The notes: a model not told the origin generated them from the letters alone. Positions 7,624 to 15,362 are shown, counted from the first letter of the stretch. The stretch: 37,548 nucleotides of DNA from Desulfovibrio sp. OttesenSCG-928-I05 (GCA_030266385.1 JAJDHY010000005.1:1-37548), one strand, 5' to 3'. Numbers and translations: made by a program.

Positions 7624-8934
7624 TCATGCATCGCGCAATGACGCTATGCCGCTCAAGTTTCCTTCTGCATCAAAATCCATGGGTGTGGCTTCCCCCTGCG
7701 CTACCCAGCCTTTTTCCAGAAGCTCCGGCACCAGAGCCGGGGAGGCATCCAGGATATCCAGATGCAGGGTGCTGCGCGCCCGTATCAGGCGGATTGCATC
7801 CGGACCGCCGCCGTTGCAGGTTCTGACCACGGCTCTCACCACGTCACGATCCGACGGTAACGTGCAGGGCGTGCGGGAACCGAACAGCACGGTGGAAGTC
7901 AGCGCGTTGGCGTATACATTTTCAAAATCTATCGCGTCATACAGACGGCGGCTGATACAATCCGCCAGCCCCATGCCTATGGCGTTGCCTTCGCTCTCGG
8001 GGGTCAGGCGCAGCACGGCGATCTTGTTGATGACCGGCCCGCCGCGTAAAAACGGCACTGTGTAGCGCCCCAGCACATTGGGATCCATGCCGGAGCCGGA
8101 AATATTTTTGCCCATCTCGTCAAGAATCAGGCCGTCCAGCCGATCCACAGGCAAGCGTGCCATTTTTTCCCAGGCAAGTTCCAGCAACGCCGCGTCACGG
8201 GCGAACATGTCTTCCACCGGAACGGCTTCAATGCGGCAGGTGGCGTGGTTCCTGTTCTCCACCAGCGCCAGCCCGCCCAGTACACTCCGTGCGCCCCGGT
8301 CATTTTGATGCTGCATCATATAACCCGCCACGGAGGCCAGCCGTTCCGCGATGCGTTCAAAACCGTACTTGTGACAGCTTGCCGCGCCTTTCTGTTTGCC
8401 GAGCCCGATCGCCAGCATTTTCACAATGCCGCTCTCGTTGGCGGCCCGAAAGGCGTTATGCGGCTTGATCTTGTTGATCACAAAAATGCCGTCGGCCTCC
8501 GCCGCATAGGGATCGCAAAAAACTTCCAGATCATCGGAGAGCGACGCCAGATGCACCGCATCCATGCTTGAGCGGACGGGGCAATCCATGCGCTCTTCCG
8601 TAACCCCGTATTCCGCCAGCAGTGATTTCTGGCTCGCCGCATCCACTCCGCCGTGGCTGCCCATGGCCGGAATGATAAAAGGTTTCGCGCCTTTGCCGTG
8701 CAGCCAGTCAATGACCGACCGGACAATCACGGGCAGGTTGGCGACGCCCCGCGAGCCCACGCCTACCGCCACCGTCATGCCGGGATACACCCGTTCCCTG
8801 ATGGCCGAAGCCTCCAGAGTATCCAGAACCGCAGCGGCAACATCGCTAATGGCGTCATTCTCCCCTTGCGGCTCTCGCAGTCGGATCATGGGCGGAATGA
8901 TCACGTTTTCCAGAAGGGCCAGAGCGTGCCGCAT
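7624..8934 (-). CDS. LarA-like nickel-pincer isomerase/epimerase family protein
   Basis: A 436-aa cytoplasmic protein of the lactate racemase (LarA, DUF2088) superfamily, whose members use a nickel pincer nucleotide to racemise or epimerise alpha-hydroxy acids. Candidate catalytic residues are His94 in A-M-G-S-H-G-G, His159 in K-I-K-P-H-N, Lys172 in G-I-V-K-M-L and His188 in S-C-H-K-Y. The 16-residue Lys172-His188 spacing equals that between the cofactor lysine (184) and His200 of Lactobacillus LarA. It lies 11 bp after the 2-hydroxyacid dehydrogenase gene. The likely role is C2 epimerisation of a sugar acid, as known for a gluconate epimerase in this family; the substrate is inferred. No larB/C/E cofactor genes are in the window. 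The ribosome site at 8934 is weak (GGAA). Confidence 0.82.
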   Translation of the reverse strand: MRHALALLENVIIPPMIRLREPQGENDAISDVAAAVLDTLEASAIRERVYPGMTVAVGVGSRGVANLPVIVRSVIDWLHGKGAKPFIIPAMGSHGGVDAASQKSLLAEYGVTEERMDCPVRSSMDAVHLASLSDDLEVFCDPYAAEADGIFVINKIKPHNAFRAANESGIVKMLAIGLGKQKGAASCHKYGFERIAERLASVAGYMMQHQNDRGARSVLGGLALVENRNHATCRIEAVPVEDMFARDAALLELAWEKMARLPVDRLDGLILDEMGKNISGSGMDPNVLGRYTVPFLRGGPVINKIAVLRLTPESEGNAIGMGLADCISRRLYDAIDFENVYANALTSTVLFGSRTPCTLPSDRDVVRAVVRTCNGGGPDAIRLIRARSTLHLDILDASPALVPELLEKGWVAQGEATPMDFDAEGNLSGIASLRDA

Positions 8935-8945
8935 AGCAGTTCCAG

Positions 8946-9938
8946 TCAGCGTTTGTTGGGGCTGTCAAAAACAGCCCTGTTCACCACCCGTTCGGGAATT
9001 TCCCCGCGCAGCATGGAAGAAAGGCTTTCCAGAGTCGCCAGCCCCACCCGTTCCTGTGATTCTTTCGAGTTGGCCCCGTTGTGCGGGGTGAATATGCAGT
9101 GCGGATGCGCGAACACCGGATGCACCGGATCGGGCGGTTCCACGGAAAACACGTCCAGCACGGCCCCGGCAATACGTCTGGCGGCCAGCACATCACCCAG
9201 AGCGTCCAGATCCAGCACATCCCCGCGCGCGAAATTCATGAACAGGGTGTCAGGTTGCAATAACGCCAGCTCGCGGGCGGCGATGAAATTGAAATTGGCC
9301 GGGCCGCCGTTAATGTGCAGGGAAACGACATCCGCCCCCGCAAGTACGGCGTCCAGATCAAGCATTTCAATGCCGTGCTGTACGGCAAACGCATGATCCG
9401 GCTTGATATCGTTGGCGATAACCCGCATTCCCAGCGCCCGGGCTTTCAAGGCAAGGCGCTTGCCGATGGTGCCAAGACCGATAATACCGAGCGTGCGGCC
9501 TTCAATTTCCCAGCCCACGTAGCGTTCCCATCCCCCGGCGGCGATGGTGTTGTGCGCCTGAATGATACGGCGGCCAAAGCTGATCATGGTCCCGATAGCC
9601 AGCTCGACTACCGCGTTGGCGTTTGCGCCGGGCGTATTGCAGATAACGACGCCCGCTTCCGTGGCAGCCGCGATATCAATTTTCTCAACGCCCACGCCAT
9701 GCTGGAACACGGCTTTCAGCTTCGGGGCCTTTGCGAAAAACTCCCGCGTCACCGGGTAGGTGCCGGAAACGAGATATTCGATTTCGTTCAGATAGCTATC
9801 CAGACGCGGCAACACCGCTTCCGTCGGGTCACCGAATTCCGCTGCGCGGACCAGCTCCCAGGCATTTTCACGCAACATATCCGGAATCACCCCCACCATG
9901 CCGAAGGCGGGCGAGGTACTGATTATTCTGAGCGCCAT
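8946..9938 (-). CDS. D-isomer-specific 2-hydroxyacid dehydrogenase
   Basis: A 330-aa NAD(P)-dependent oxidoreductase of the D-2-hydroxyacid dehydrogenase family (like phosphoglycerate and hydroxypyruvate reductases), interconverting D-2-hydroxy acids and 2-keto acids. The Rossmann motif GIIGLGTIGKRL is near residue 150, and the catalytic Arg (FARGD), Glu (VEPPD) and His (TPHNGAN) are all present in order. It lacks the C-terminal ACT domain of SerA and is short, so it is not a serine-pathway SerA. GGGGGATTTT precedes the ATG. It lies between the dehydratase and LarA-like genes, so its substrate is probably the same acid or its keto form. Confidence 0.92.
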   Translation of the reverse strand: MALRIISTSPAFGMVGVIPDMLRENAWELVRAAEFGDPTEAVLPRLDSYLNEIEYLVSGTYPVTREFFAKAPKLKAVFQHGVGVEKIDIAAATEAGVVICNTPGANANAVVELAIGTMISFGRRIIQAHNTIAAGGWERYVGWEIEGRTLGIIGLGTIGKRLALKARALGMRVIANDIKPDHAFAVQHGIEMLDLDAVLAGADVVSLHINGGPANFNFIAARELALLQPDTLFMNFARGDVLDLDALGDVLAARRIAGAVLDVFSVEPPDPVHPVFAHPHCIFTPHNGANSKESQERVGLATLESLSSMLRGEIPERVVNRAVFDSPNKR

Positions 9939-9996
9939 AAAATCCCCCTGCCGTTTGCATCAAAGCGCATGAAGTCTTCCCGTAGCGGGGTACAAA

Positions 9997-10035
9997 GGCC
10001 GGGTGGCAGCAAACAGTGCCCTGTGCCACCCGGCC
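9997..10035. other. 12-bp stem-loop between the dehydratase and dehydrogenase genes
   Basis: GGCCGGGTGGCA (9997-10008) is perfectly complementary to 10024-10035. It sits in the 111-bp gap of an operon and is followed on the minus strand by only a short T-run (TTTGTA). It could be a weak terminator, a processing site or an mRNA-stabilising hairpin. Confidence 0.55.
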
Positions 10036-10049
10036 GCAGAACACGTCTC

Positions 10050-11783
10050 TTAATAAATATCCGGTTCGGGGAGTTTTTCGGAGCCTTGCAGGAAGTCAAA
10101 GTCACAGCCTTCCGGCGCCTGGGTCACGTGGGCGCAGTACATGGCCCCATAGCCCCGGCTGTAATGCGGCGCGGGAGCTTTCCAGGCAGCGCGGCGACGG
10201 GCGAGTTCCGCCTCATCCACCAGCAGGTTGAGCTTGCGTTCCGGCACGTTCAGTTCAATCATGTCACCGTCTTCTACCAACGCGAGGGGACCGCCCACGG
10301 CGGATTCCGGCGCGACGTGCAGCACCACGGTACCGTAGTGGGTGCCGCTCATACGGGCATCGGAAATACGCACCATGTCCCGTACCCCTTTGGCCAGCAG
10401 CTTCTTGGGAATGGTCATGCCGCCCCATTCGGGCATGCCGGGACCGCCCACGGGACCGCCCTGCTTCATGACCAGCACGGAATTTTCGTCCACGTCGAGA
10501 TCCGGGTCATCCACACGGGCGTAAAGATCCGCCACACCGTTGAACACTACGGCCTTGCCGGTGTGCACCAGCAGTTCACGGGTCGAGGCGCTGGGTTTGA
10601 TGATGGCGCCGTCCGGGGCAAGGTTGCCGCGCAGCACGGCAATGGATTCGACATCCGTCAGCGGGGCGTCGAGGGTGCGGACGATCTCGTCATTATAGCA
10701 GGGAGCGTCCGTGATGTTGTCGCCGAGAGTCTTGCCGTTAACCGTCAGGCAATCGAGCGCAAGGTGTTCCTTGATACGGTTCAGGATGGCGGAAAGGCCG
10801 CCCGCGTAGAACAGGTCTTCCATAAGGAAACGCCCGGCAGGCAGCATGTCGGCGATGACGCGCAATTTTCTGGACACGGCGTCAAAATCTTCAAGCGTGA
10901 GGGAAATGCCCGCGCGGTTGGCCATGGCGACCATATGAATGGGCGCGTTGGTGGAACCGCCCACGGCCATGAGCGTGGCGACGCCGTTCATGAAGGCTTC
11001 GCGGGTAAGGATTTTTTCAGGGACCAGATTCTCCCACACCATTTCCACAATACGCTCGCCGCAGTCGGTCGCCATGCGCGGGTGAGCGGAATCCACAGCC
11101 GGAATGCAGATGGTATTGGGAAGCGTAAGCCCCATGGCTTCGACCAGGGCGGTCATGGTGGAAGCCGTTCCCATGGTGTTGCAGGTGCCGTTGGAACGGC
11201 AGATGGCTTCTTCTATTTCTTCCCAGTCCTGATGCGTGATGGTGCCGGAACGCAGTTCTTCCCAGAATTTCTTCGTATGGGTTCCCGCGCCTATGGTGTG
11301 CTTGCGCCAGTGCCCGTTCAGCATGGGCCCGGCAGGCAGGAACAGGAAAGGAACCCCCGCGCTTATCGCGCCCATGATAAGACCGGGCACCGTCTTGTCA
11401 CAGCCGCCGAGCAGGATGACGCCATCAAGGGGGTGACTGCGGATGATTTCTTCCACTTCCATGGCCAGCAAATTTCTATGGAACATGGTGGTGGGCTTGA
11501 CCATGACTTCACCCAGACCCAGGGCGAAAAATTCCAGAGGAAGCCCCCCGGCCGCCCAGACGCCGCGCCGCGCTTCGTTGGCGCGTTCCTTGAGGTGGTA
11601 ATGACAGGTGGACAGTTCGTTCCAGGTATTGATAAGCCCGATGATGGGTTTGCCGGTAAAGTCTTTACGGCGAAAGCCCATTTGCAGCGTACGTTGGCGG
11701 TGGGCGGAAGCGCGGATGGTGTCGGGACCATACCAGCGGTAACTTCTCAGTTCCTCGGGGCGAAGACGCGTGGCACTGCTCAT
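10050..11783 (-). CDS. IlvD/Edd-family sugar-acid dehydratase ([2Fe-2S], arabonate/xylonate type)
   Basis: A 577-aa dehydratase that removes water from an aldonic acid to give a 2-keto-3-deoxy acid. Cluster ligands are visible as Cys60 (W-N-E-L-S-T-C), Cys128 (G-G-C-D-K-T) and Cys201 (C-N-T-M-G-T). These numbers are each one more than those of Rhizobium L-arabinonate dehydratase as I recall it, with Lys130 at the carbamylated lysine and I-S-D-A-R-M-S-G carrying the catalytic serine. The tail and length (about 575) also fit the pentonate/hexonate branch rather than IlvD of branched-chain synthesis (about 555-615) or phosphogluconate Edd. It is the first gene of the minus-strand operon, divergent from the SDR gene. 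The ATG has GGGAGAA upstream. Confidence 0.9.
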   Translation of the reverse strand: MSSATRLRPEELRSYRWYGPDTIRASAHRQRTLQMGFRRKDFTGKPIIGLINTWNELSTCHYHLKERANEARRGVWAAGGLPLEFFALGLGEVMVKPTTMFHRNLLAMEVEEIIRSHPLDGVILLGGCDKTVPGLIMGAISAGVPFLFLPAGPMLNGHWRKHTIGAGTHTKKFWEELRSGTITHQDWEEIEEAICRSNGTCNTMGTASTMTALVEAMGLTLPNTICIPAVDSAHPRMATDCGERIVEMVWENLVPEKILTREAFMNGVATLMAVGGSTNAPIHMVAMANRAGISLTLEDFDAVSRKLRVIADMLPAGRFLMEDLFYAGGLSAILNRIKEHLALDCLTVNGKTLGDNITDAPCYNDEIVRTLDAPLTDVESIAVLRGNLAPDGAIIKPSASTRELLVHTGKAVVFNGVADLYARVDDPDLDVDENSVLVMKQGGPVGGPGMPEWGGMTIPKKLLAKGVRDMVRISDARMSGTHYGTVVLHVAPESAVGGPLALVEDGDMIELNVPERKLNLLVDEAELARRRAAWKAPAPHYSRGYGAMYCAHVTQAPEGCDFDFLQGSEKLPEPDIY

Positions 11784-11846
11784 GGGTAATTCTCCCTGCC
11801 GTTTTTTTCGTCGCTGATACGGAAATACCAGCCGACAATTTGTACA

Positions 11847-11913
11847 TTCAAAAAATAGTTTGCTTTTTCAAAAATCTGTTCTATATTTCGAACTGCGATT
11901 CACTATTTCAAAA
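11847..11913. promoter_or_regulatory. four TTC(A/G)AA elements at a 20-bp period in the divergent promoter region
   Basis: TTCAAAA starts at 11847, TTCAAAA at 11867, TTCGAAC at 11887 and TTCAAAA at 11907, so the spacing is exactly 20 bp three times. The AT-rich stretch separates the divergent dehydratase and SDR genes. A candidate plus-strand promoter TTGCTT (11860-11865)-16-TATATT (11882-11887) lies inside it. The likely binder is the IclR-type regulator encoded two genes away; that is inference. Confidence 0.65.
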
Positions 11914-11979
11914 TTCTGTGTTTCCGTCAAGAGCTTTTTCCAGATGCACCCAAGCATGCCGCAGAAGCGGAGGTAGTTC

Positions 11980-12777
11980 ATGGACGTACAACTTCGTGAC
12001 AAATGCGTTGTTATTACAGGTGGTTCAGCAGGGATCGGCAAAGGTCTTGCCATGCAGTATCTGGCGGAAGGCTGTTTCGTCGCGGTATGCGGCAGAGGGG
12101 AGCAGGCGCTTACGGCCTTTGAAAACGAGTGTGCCGCAGCAGGGTACGGGGACCGTTTTCTTGCCTTTCAGGCGGACGTTACCGACAATAACGCCATGCG
12201 CAGTTTTCGCGATGCCGTTCTGACGCGCTTCGGGCGGCTGGATATCTGGGTGAATAACGCGGGCGTCACGCTACGGAACCTTCTGATGGACGCAACGGAA
12301 GAAGAGTGGCGGACCATGATGGACGTCAATTTGCGTTCCGTATGGCAGTGCGCTAAGCTCGCCGCCGAACATATGCGGGAAGCGGGCGGCGGGGTTATCG
12401 TCAACACATCCTCCTATGCTTCCAAATCCCCGAAGATGGGCAGCGGCTTGTATGCGGCTTCTAAATGGGGAGTAAGCTGCCTTACCCGTTCGCTGGCCGG
12501 GGAACTGGCCCCTTCGAACATCCGTGTTTTCGGGTTCCTGCCGGGGGTTGTCATGTCGGAAATGACCAAAGCAGTCCTTGCCCGAAACCCCGAAGCTGTG
12601 GAAAAAGAAGCCGCTGTCCGCCGCTATGCCCGCCCGGAAGATATAGCTCCCGTGGTGGTTTTTCTCAGTTCCCCCCTAGCGTCTTACGTGACCGGGGTGG
12701 ATATTGACGTCAGCGGCGGCAAGTTCTGCATCCAGAATCCGGATATGCCCTGGAGCGGAGCGGAAATTCCCAGATAG
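11980..12777 (+). CDS. short-chain dehydrogenase/reductase (SDR)
   Basis: A 265-aa classical SDR that oxidises or reduces a hydroxyl/keto group with NAD(P). Visible motifs are the cofactor loop T-G-G-S-A-G-I-G (13-20), N-N-A-G (92-95), and the catalytic Ser145, Tyr158 and Lys162 (Y-A-A-S-K). The C-terminal P-G-V-V motif follows the usual position. A good GGAGGTAG ribosome site precedes the ATG at 11980. It is divergent from the dehydratase gene and upstream of iclR on the plus strand, which suggests a role in the same sugar-acid pathway. The last codons lie inside a short tandem repeat that continues beyond the stop. Confidence 0.93.
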   Translation: MDVQLRDKCVVITGGSAGIGKGLAMQYLAEGCFVAVCGRGEQALTAFENECAAAGYGDRFLAFQADVTDNNAMRSFRDAVLTRFGRLDIWVNNAGVTLRNLLMDATEEEWRTMMDVNLRSVWQCAKLAAEHMREAGGGVIVNTSSYASKSPKMGSGLYAASKWGVSCLTRSLAGELAPSNIRVFGFLPGVVMSEMTKAVLARNPEAVEKEAAVRRYARPEDIAPVVVFLSSPLASYVTGVDIDVSGGKFCIQNPDMPWSGAEIPR

Positions 12778-12831
12778 GCCAGAGCGACAATTCCAAGATA
12801 GGCCGAGCGGAAATTCCCAGATAGGCCAGAG
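12761..12831 (+). repeat. three tandem 23-24-bp repeats at the SDR/iclR junction
   Basis: Units at 12761-12784, 12785-12807 and 12808-12831; the first and third are identical, the second has lost a base and carries a few changes. Each has CAATTCC or GGAAATTCC and GATAGGCC. The first unit encodes the SDR C-terminus and stop codon. GGAAATTCC is a small palindrome reminiscent of operator half-sites, so the array may regulate iclR, or may simply be a slippage duplication. Confidence 0.8.
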
Positions 12832-12960
12832 CGGCCTCCCGGAAACGCCGGATCAAAATTCATGATGGACCGAAACGGCAATCCCTGGCAAAAACGGGAA
12901 CCGCCCGGACGCCGGACGACGTTTCCCGTTCCGGCGAACACCAATCAGCACGAGGTAGAT

Positions 12961-13755
12961 GTGAGAGAACGCGATTATACCGTGCCCGCAGTAGCCAAGG
13001 CGCTCGACATACTCGAATATGTCGGCATCCATGAGAGTGCGACCTTGCAGGATATCGTCAAGGATCTCGGCCTCCCAAAGACCAGCGCCTACCAGTTGAC
13101 CCGTACGCTCCTGCAACGCGGGTACCTGCGCAGCACACGCATGCCCGGCGGCCATGCGCTCGGTATGCGGCTCTTCGCCCTGGGCAACCAGGCCATTGGG
13201 CAAATCGACATCCGCTCGGAGGCAATGCCGCTGCTATACGAACTGATGCGTTCCGTGCAGCAGACCTGTCACCTTGGGGTTCTGGAAGGAAACGAAGCCA
13301 TGTACCTGGCCAAGGTGGACAGCCCCCAGTCTCTGGCTGTGGGTTCATGGGTCGGCAAGCGCTTCAATCTGCAAAGCACGGCCATGGGCAAAGTGCTTGT
13401 GGCCTGGCGCAACCCGCAGGAAGTACGTACCCTGCTCCTCAGCAACCCGCCGACATCCCCCACGGAACACACCATCATGGACGTGGATGAATATCTGGTA
13501 CAACTGGCGGAAGTCCGCATGCGGGGCTGGGCCTTTGACGACCGGGAAAACGTACCACATATGCGCTGTCTGGCCGCGCCGGTTTTCGGCGCACAGAACA
13601 GTGTGGTCGGCGCTGTCAGTATCACGGCCTCAGCCGAAGAAGTCACGGACGCAACCATCCCGGAATACACCACACAACTGACGCTGATAGCGGCGAAACT
13701 CTCCGAAAAAATAGGCTACCGCGCCCAGCGGACCGACACAGCTCCCCTTCGCTGA
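12961..13755 (+). CDS. IclR-family transcriptional regulator
   Basis: A 264-aa DNA-binding regulator: an N-terminal winged helix-turn-helix (residues ~8-65, with S-A-T-L-Q-D-I-V-K-D-L-G-L recognition region) and a C-terminal IclR effector domain (from ~80, ending with GAVSITASAEEVTD). The open frame reaches an ATG at 12862, but no ribosome site precedes it; the GTG at 12961 has GAGGTAGAT directly upstream and places the start right before the helix-turn-helix as in the family. It lies downstream of the SDR gene. It probably controls the divergent sugar-acid operon, sensing the acid or a pathway intermediate. Confidence 0.92.
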   Translation: MRERDYTVPAVAKALDILEYVGIHESATLQDIVKDLGLPKTSAYQLTRTLLQRGYLRSTRMPGGHALGMRLFALGNQAIGQIDIRSEAMPLLYELMRSVQQTCHLGVLEGNEAMYLAKVDSPQSLAVGSWVGKRFNLQSTAMGKVLVAWRNPQEVRTLLLSNPPTSPTEHTIMDVDEYLVQLAEVRMRGWAFDDRENVPHMRCLAAPVFGAQNSVVGAVSITASAEEVTDATIPEYTTQLTLIAAKLSEKIGYRAQRTDTAPLR

Positions 13756-13811
13756 CACCCCTTCCCGCCGCGCGGCGTAGTACGGAAACAGTATACGGCC
13801 TGCAAACGTAG

Positions 13812-13840
13812 ACGGCGCCTTTCGCTATGAAAGGCGCCGT
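13812..13840. terminator. hairpin between convergent iclR and DUF4405-like genes
   Basis: Perfect 12-bp stem ACGGCGCCTTTC/GAAAGGCGCCGT with a 5-nt loop, placed between two genes that converge. T-tracts are poor on both sides, so its strength as an intrinsic terminator is uncertain. Confidence 0.6.
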
Positions 13841-13874
13841 CGGTGTTGGCACGCTGGAAAGCGTATGTATCCGG

Positions 13875-14312
13875 CTATTCCGAATGCGCCGCCTGGTATC
13901 CCTGTCCACGGCCCGAACCGTCCTTGGCACCCCATCCCATGCCGCCTCCCGTCATGTGCGCGGGCTTGTTCCAGGAGAGCAATTGTTCCACCGGCGCAAC
14001 GCGAGCAAGAGTAGCCCCGTAAATAGCCACGCTGAGTGAAAGCGCCAGCACGGCAGGCGCGGCGGCCTTCCAGCTGAAAGAGAAAGACTTTCTGGTATAG
14101 GCCAACAAGGCGCGGTAATTCAACAGCATATGCCACATCCCGGCCGCGATAAAAAGAAATCCGCCCGTGATATGAATATCCTTCCATTGCAGCACGGTAA
14201 GTCCGAGTACATTGACACCCGCCCCCTTGGGCAGCACATAGAGCACCACGGAAGAAATAATGAGAACAAGAAAGGAAACAGTGGTAAGAAGAGAAATAGT
14301 CCGGCGGATCAT
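13875..14312 (-). CDS. DUF4405-like small membrane protein with histidines in helices
   Basis: A 145-aa inner-membrane protein with three to four hydrophobic helices (about residues 6-28, 43-63 and 83-105). Histidines occur in W-K-D-I-H-I-T-G-G and in W-H-M-L-L-N-Y, the arrangement seen in DUF4405 proteins, which resemble small b-type cytochrome subunits; heme binding is a possibility, not shown. The tail is glycine-rich and would lie outside the membrane. I chose the ATG at 14312 for its AGGAGCG site; the open frame extends 23 codons further without one. It is divergent from the FmdE-like/ABC operon. Confidence 0.75.
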   Translation of the reverse strand: MIRRTISLLTTVSFLVLIISSVVLYVLPKGAGVNVLGLTVLQWKDIHITGGFLFIAAGMWHMLLNYRALLAYTRKSFSFSWKAAAPAVLALSLSVAIYGATLARVAPVEQLLSWNKPAHMTGGGMGWGAKDGSGRGQGYQAAHSE

Positions 14313-14436
14313 AGTCCACGCTCCTGTTGGTATAGTAGTGTCGCGCAATGCGATGACAGATAATAGCAAAGTACGTACCATTATGTATTATTTTGAAATT
14401 ATTTGATAAATATATAATTGCCTTCCTTTTTTCACC

Positions 14437-14481
14437 GTGCAGATTTGCACAATTTTGCACTTCCCTGCACATATTGTGCAA
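14437..14481. promoter_or_regulatory. TGCAC half-site array with 10-bp period
   Basis: TGCAC starts at 14446, 14456 and 14466 (10 bp apart, one helical turn), flanked by inverted GTGCA at 14437 and 14476. TGCACATATTGTGCA at 14466-14480 is a near-perfect palindrome. It lies in the 460-bp divergent region between the DUF4405-like gene and the FmdE-like operon, which otherwise has an AT-rich stretch (14381-14420) and nothing coding that I can support. The binding protein is unknown. Confidence 0.6.
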
Positions 14482-14680
14482 CCATCCCCCCTTCACCCTC
14501 CCCAAAATGTCCGCATATCGCCCGCCTGATGTAGTATATGAAATGCGTATAGCCGGTACGCGTGCAGCGCATCTCCCTCACAGTTCTGCTGCGCCGCGCA
14601 TCCCCCCGCGCACAGGCACGGACACGAACTAAAACACCCGCACCCAACCGGCGTGTGGAAAGAGTGCTTGCGCTTCGTTT

Positions 14681-14703
14681 TTGAAAATGATATTCGTTTT
14701 CAA
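14681..14703 (+). promoter_or_regulatory. Fur-box-like palindrome upstream of the FmdE-like/ABC operon
   Basis: TTGAAAA (14681-14687) and TTTTCAA (14697-14703) are inverted arms around TGATATTCG. The site fits two overlapping 7-1-7 half-site pairs like the Fur motif described for Desulfovibrio (TGAAAAT-N-ATTTTCA), with two to three mismatches each. A weak -35-like TTGCGC lies just upstream at 14668. The start codon of the first gene is ~70 bp downstream. Iron-dependent repression is predicted, not shown. Confidence 0.6.
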
Positions 14704-14774
14704 CCTTGCACAGGGCTTCCAGGCAGCATACATATACTTTTTGGTTTACCTTCCGCCCGCAAAGAGGTTCCGCT

Positions 14775-15362
14775 ATGGTTCACAGCGTCCCGCACCACCC
14801 CTTGCTCATCGCCCCCTCAGACTGGGCGGAACCAGTCATCCGCGTCAGCGACGACGGCAGCCCCGCCCTGTTCACCTTGCAGGATGCCTTCAACTATCAC
14901 GGCTATGACGCGCCGGGCGGTGTGGTGCTGGGCTTTCGTCTGCTGCAACGCGCATTCGCCCTGCTGGCTCCGGATTCGGCATACCCGGAACGTAAAAAGC
15001 TCTCCCTGTTCACGTCATTTCCCGGCCTCGGCCTGAAAGACACGATGGAACTTGTCACCCGCATGGTGACCGAAGGCCGCTACTGCGTCGATTCGAGCTA
15101 TTGCGACCCGCGCGCCCAGGAAGGCGTTGCCGGGCGCTTTTATTACCGCTTCACCCTCACATCCTCCGCAGCCGGAACGCCCGCCACTGTGGAACTGGCC
15201 CCTGTCGAAGGCTATCCCAGCCCGGAGTTCATCAGGCTCGGCAAGGCCTCCAAACGCCCCGGCTTCAGCGCAGCCGATGCCGAAGCCTGGAAAACGGCCA
15301 AGTTCTCTCTGGCCAATACCCTGCTCGGCGCACCCGCCGAAGCGCTTGTCAGGGTGCTCTGA
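14775..15362 (+). CDS. FmdE-like protein A, first gene of a NitT/TauT-type ABC operon
   Basis: A 195-aa soluble protein without signal peptide. Residues ~36-100 resemble the FmdE domain (formylmethanofuran dehydrogenase subunit E type): Y-H-G-Y-D-A-P-G-G-V-V-L-G-F-R at the place of the usual HGHxCPG motif, then an amphipathic helix, F-P-G-L-G-L-K-D and E-G-R-Y-C-V-D. The metal-binding His/Cys of typical FmdE are only partly kept, so zinc binding is doubtful. It is clearly paralogous to the protein encoded at 17940, sharing AFxLLxPD, FPGxGLxD and VxEGR. AAGAGG precedes the ATG. Its stop codon overlaps the permease start by one base, which implies translational coupling. Function unknown; a link to metal or cofactor handling is inference. 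Confidence 0.7.
   Translation: MVHSVPHHPLLIAPSDWAEPVIRVSDDGSPALFTLQDAFNYHGYDAPGGVVLGFRLLQRAFALLAPDSAYPERKKLSLFTSFPGLGLKDTMELVTRMVTEGRYCVDSSYCDPRAQEGVAGRFYYRFTLTSSAAGTPATVELAPVEGYPSPEFIRLGKASKRPGFSAADAEAWKTAKFSLANTLLGAPAEALVRVL

Noticed and set aside
9315-11789. An 824-codon plus-strand open frame opposite the dehydratase
   Set aside because: The minus strand encodes an intact IlvD/Edd protein with all cluster cysteines; the long frame is a shadow with His/Gly-rich nonsense composition.
12862-12960. Longer N-terminus for the IclR regulator
   Set aside because: The ATG at 12862 has no ribosome site, while the GTG at 12961 has GAGGTA and fits the family start.
14446-14461. sigma54 promoter in the TGCAC array
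   Set aside because: TTGCACAATTTTGCA looks similar to the -24/-12 pattern, but the -24 GG is absent and spacing is one base short.
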